Below, piece by piece: positions 6,341 to 7,539 of a stretch of 7,539 nt of DNA (position 1 is the stretch's first letter; the number at the start of each line of letters is the position of its first letter). The position numbers and the translations under genes were made by a program. The notes under the pieces are model-generated. The model made no database searches. It was given only the letters and a program-made list of their open reading frames with translations, and had not been told where the DNA came from. Origin of the DNA: an uncultured Sphingobacteriia bacterium (GTDB taxonomy: Bacteria; Bacteroidota; Bacteroidia; Chitinophagales; Chitinophagaceae); NCBI GenBank assembly GCA_945957225.1, contig CAMFKK010000103.1, positions 1 through 7,539 on the forward strand. Direction: 5' to 3'.

Positions 6341-7450
6341 ATGAAAAAAGCACTTATCACAGGTGTTACTGGTCAGGATGGAGCTTATCTGGCAGAAATG
6401 TTATTAAAGAAAGGCTATGAAGTGCATGGCATTAAAAGAAGAAGTTCACTATTCAATACTGGTAGAATTGACGGTTTTTATGAAGACCCCCATATTCCAG
6501 ACCGCCATTTTATTTTGCACTATGGCGATTTAACCGATAGTTCTAATCTCACTAGGATTATCCAAGAAGTGCAGCCAGACGAGATTTATAACTTGGCGGC
6601 CATGAGCCATGTGCACGTGAGTTTTGAAATGCCAGAATATACTGCTAACGCCGATGGAATAGGCACGTTGAGAATTTTGGAAGCGGTTAGGTTATTGGGA
6701 CTAGCAAATAAAACTAGGATCTATCAAGCATCCACTTCAGAATTATATGGATTGGTTCAAGAAGTACCACAATCTGAGAAGACACCATTCTATCCTCGCT
6801 CACCATATGGCGTAGCTAAATTATATGCATACTGGATCACGGTAAACTATCGCGAAGCATATAACATGTATGCTTGTAATGGTATACTATTTAATCACGA
6901 ATCACCTTTGCGTGGTGAAACATTCGTGACTAGAAAAATTACCAGAGCCGTTGCTAAAATTGCATTGGGTTTACAAGACACTGTTTTTCTGGGTAACCTA
7001 GACGCCAAGCGCGATTGGGGACACGCCAAAGACTATGTAGAAGCCATGTGGCTCATTTTGCAACAAGAAAAGCCCGAAGACTTTGTTATTGCCACTGGGA
7101 TTACTACCCAAATTCGTGACTTTGTAAGAATGGCATTTAGTGAGATTGGGGTTGAGTTGGCTTTTAGAGGAACTGAAGAGCATGAAGAAGGATTTGTGGT
7201 TGCTAGTACAGGTAAATACAAAGTACCCGTTGGTCAAGTAGTAGTAAAAGTAGATCCAAGATATTATAGACCTACAGAAGTAGACTTGCTCATTGGTGAC
7301 CCCACTAAGGCCAATACCCAATTGGGATGGAAACCCAAATATAGCTTGGCCCAAATGGTACAAGAAATGGTAGCTAGTGATTTGAATATTTTTGAAAAAG
7401 ACCAGTTCTTAAAACAGAGTGGTTTTGAGGTTAAGAATGAATTTGAATAA
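6341..7450 (+). CDS. gmd: GDP-mannose 4,6-dehydratase
   Basis: Converts GDP-D-mannose to GDP-4-keto-6-deoxy-D-mannose (EC 4.2.1.47) in the cytoplasm, the first committed step to GDP-L-fucose and related deoxysugars. It has 369 residues, close to the family's usual 340-375. The N-terminus MKKALITGVTGQDGAYLAE carries the GxxGxxG cofactor motif (8-14), followed by IKRRSS (31-36), typical of Gmd and consistent with NADP use. DLT (63-65) and NLAAMSHV (84-91) follow. The active site is complete: STSELYG (131-137; Thr132, Glu134) and Y156GVAK160. NHESPLRGETFVTRKI (185-200) and NLDAKRDWGHAKDYVEAMW (219-237) are diagnostic Gmd blocks, and DPRYYRPTEVDLLIGDPTKA (305-324) closes the protein. Its stop is one base from the start of the next gene, which reads as fcl, so the two form the usual gmd-fcl pair. 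The product probably feeds fucose-containing surface glycans. Confidence 0.98.
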   Translation: MKKALITGVTGQDGAYLAEMLLKKGYEVHGIKRRSSLFNTGRIDGFYEDPHIPDRHFILHYGDLTDSSNLTRIIQEVQPDEIYNLAAMSHVHVSFEMPEYTANADGIGTLRILEAVRLLGLANKTRIYQASTSELYGLVQEVPQSEKTPFYPRSPYGVAKLYAYWITVNYREAYNMYACNGILFNHESPLRGETFVTRKITRAVAKIALGLQDTVFLGNLDAKRDWGHAKDYVEAMWLILQQEKPEDFVIATGITTQIRDFVRMAFSEIGVELAFRGTEEHEEGFVVASTGKYKVPVGQVVVKVDPRYYRPTEVDLLIGDPTKANTQLGWKPKYSLAQMVQEMVASDLNIFEKDQFLKQSGFEVKNEFE

Positions 7451-7451
7451 G

Positions 7452-7491
7452 ATGGAAAAGATTTCAAAAATTTATATTGCTGGTCATAGAG
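7452..7491 (+). CDS. fcl: GDP-L-fucose synthase, first 13 codons only
   Basis: ATG at 7452 begins MEKISKIYIAGHR, which matches the start of GDP-L-fucose synthase (GDP-4-keto-6-deoxymannose 3,5-epimerase/4-reductase), where KIYVAGHRGMVG forms the first strand and NADP-binding loop. Only 13 codons plus one base are genomic before adapter sequence takes over at 7492. The position one base after gmd agrees with this call, since gmd and fcl are commonly adjacent and act in sequence. Reading on through the adapter stays open to the window end (AVSYTHLRAHETGAYR), so automatic annotation could give a chimeric product. The identification rests on a short match plus context. Confidence 0.8.
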
Positions 7492-7539
7492 CTGTCTCTT
7501 ATACACATCTCCGAGCCCACGAGACCGGAGCCTATCGCG
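7492..7539 (+). other. Illumina Nextera adapter contamination at contig end (not genomic)
   Basis: Bases 7492-7510 are CTGTCTCTTATACACATCT, the Tn5 mosaic end used in Nextera kits. Bases 7511-7525 are CCGAGCCCACGAGAC, the Nextera read-2 adapter. CGGAGCCT (7526-7533) sits exactly where the i7 index belongs and, from memory, is a Nextera XT index. The last six bases, ATCGCG, differ by one from ATCTCG, the expected start of the P7 flank. This is sequencing read-through that was assembled onto the contig and should be trimmed. Confidence 0.98.

Noticed and set aside
6998..7363. Minus-strand reading frames opposite the 3' half of gmd
   Set aside because: They are antisense to intact, diagnostic Gmd sequence; the translations are Cys- and Ser-rich and match nothing I recognise.
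7264..7506. Minus-strand reading frame of 80 codons beginning MYKRQ
   Set aside because: Its start lies in the Nextera mosaic end, whose reverse translation is MYKRQ, and the rest is antisense to gmd and fcl.

Overview
The window looks like a fragment of a draft genome from a member of the Bacteroidota, probably close to Chitinophagaceae or Sphingobacteriia. The evidence is the A+T-rich sequence, promoter-like TAnnTTTG boxes instead of Shine-Dalgarno/-35 style signals, atpD and atpC standing alone as a pair, a very short AtpC, and an AtpD with extra segments that I associate with Bacteroidota. The exact genus cannot be read from this sequence.

Layout. Positions 1-2593 hold three minus-strand genes read right to left: a small lipoprotein (1922-2593), a family 2 glycosyltransferase (953-1870) and an NAD-dependent sugar epimerase/dehydratase cut by the left edge (1-943). 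Positions 2594-2705 are a divergent promoter region. A plus-strand glycerol-facilitator-type aquaporin, glpF (2706-3416), then converges on a minus-strand SAM-methyltransferase-like gene (3447-4226). The gene-free stretch 4227-4455 contains an A+T-rich dyad and a good Bacteroidota promoter for atpD (4456-5961) and atpC (5967-6218), which encode the beta and epsilon subunits of F1-ATP synthase. A clear intrinsic terminator (6237-6268) closes that operon. The GDP-L-fucose pathway follows: gmd (6341-7450), then the first 13 codons of what is almost certainly fcl.

The last 48 bases (7492-7539) are not genomic. They match the Illumina Nextera transposon end, read-2 adapter and an i7-index-like sequence, so the right edge is an untrimmed contig end and fcl is cut by the artefact.

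Together, the epimerase, glycosyltransferase, methyltransferase-like protein and gmd/fcl suggest surface-polysaccharide or glycoconjugate synthesis, with housekeeping genes (ATP synthase, glycerol channel) between them. I found no mobile element, CRISPR array, RNA gene or defence system, and nothing I would call a previously undescribed system. The points most worth a second look are the adapter join, the domain-reduced epsilon subunit, the insertions in AtpD, two inverted-repeat structures and the poorly characterised lipoprotein.
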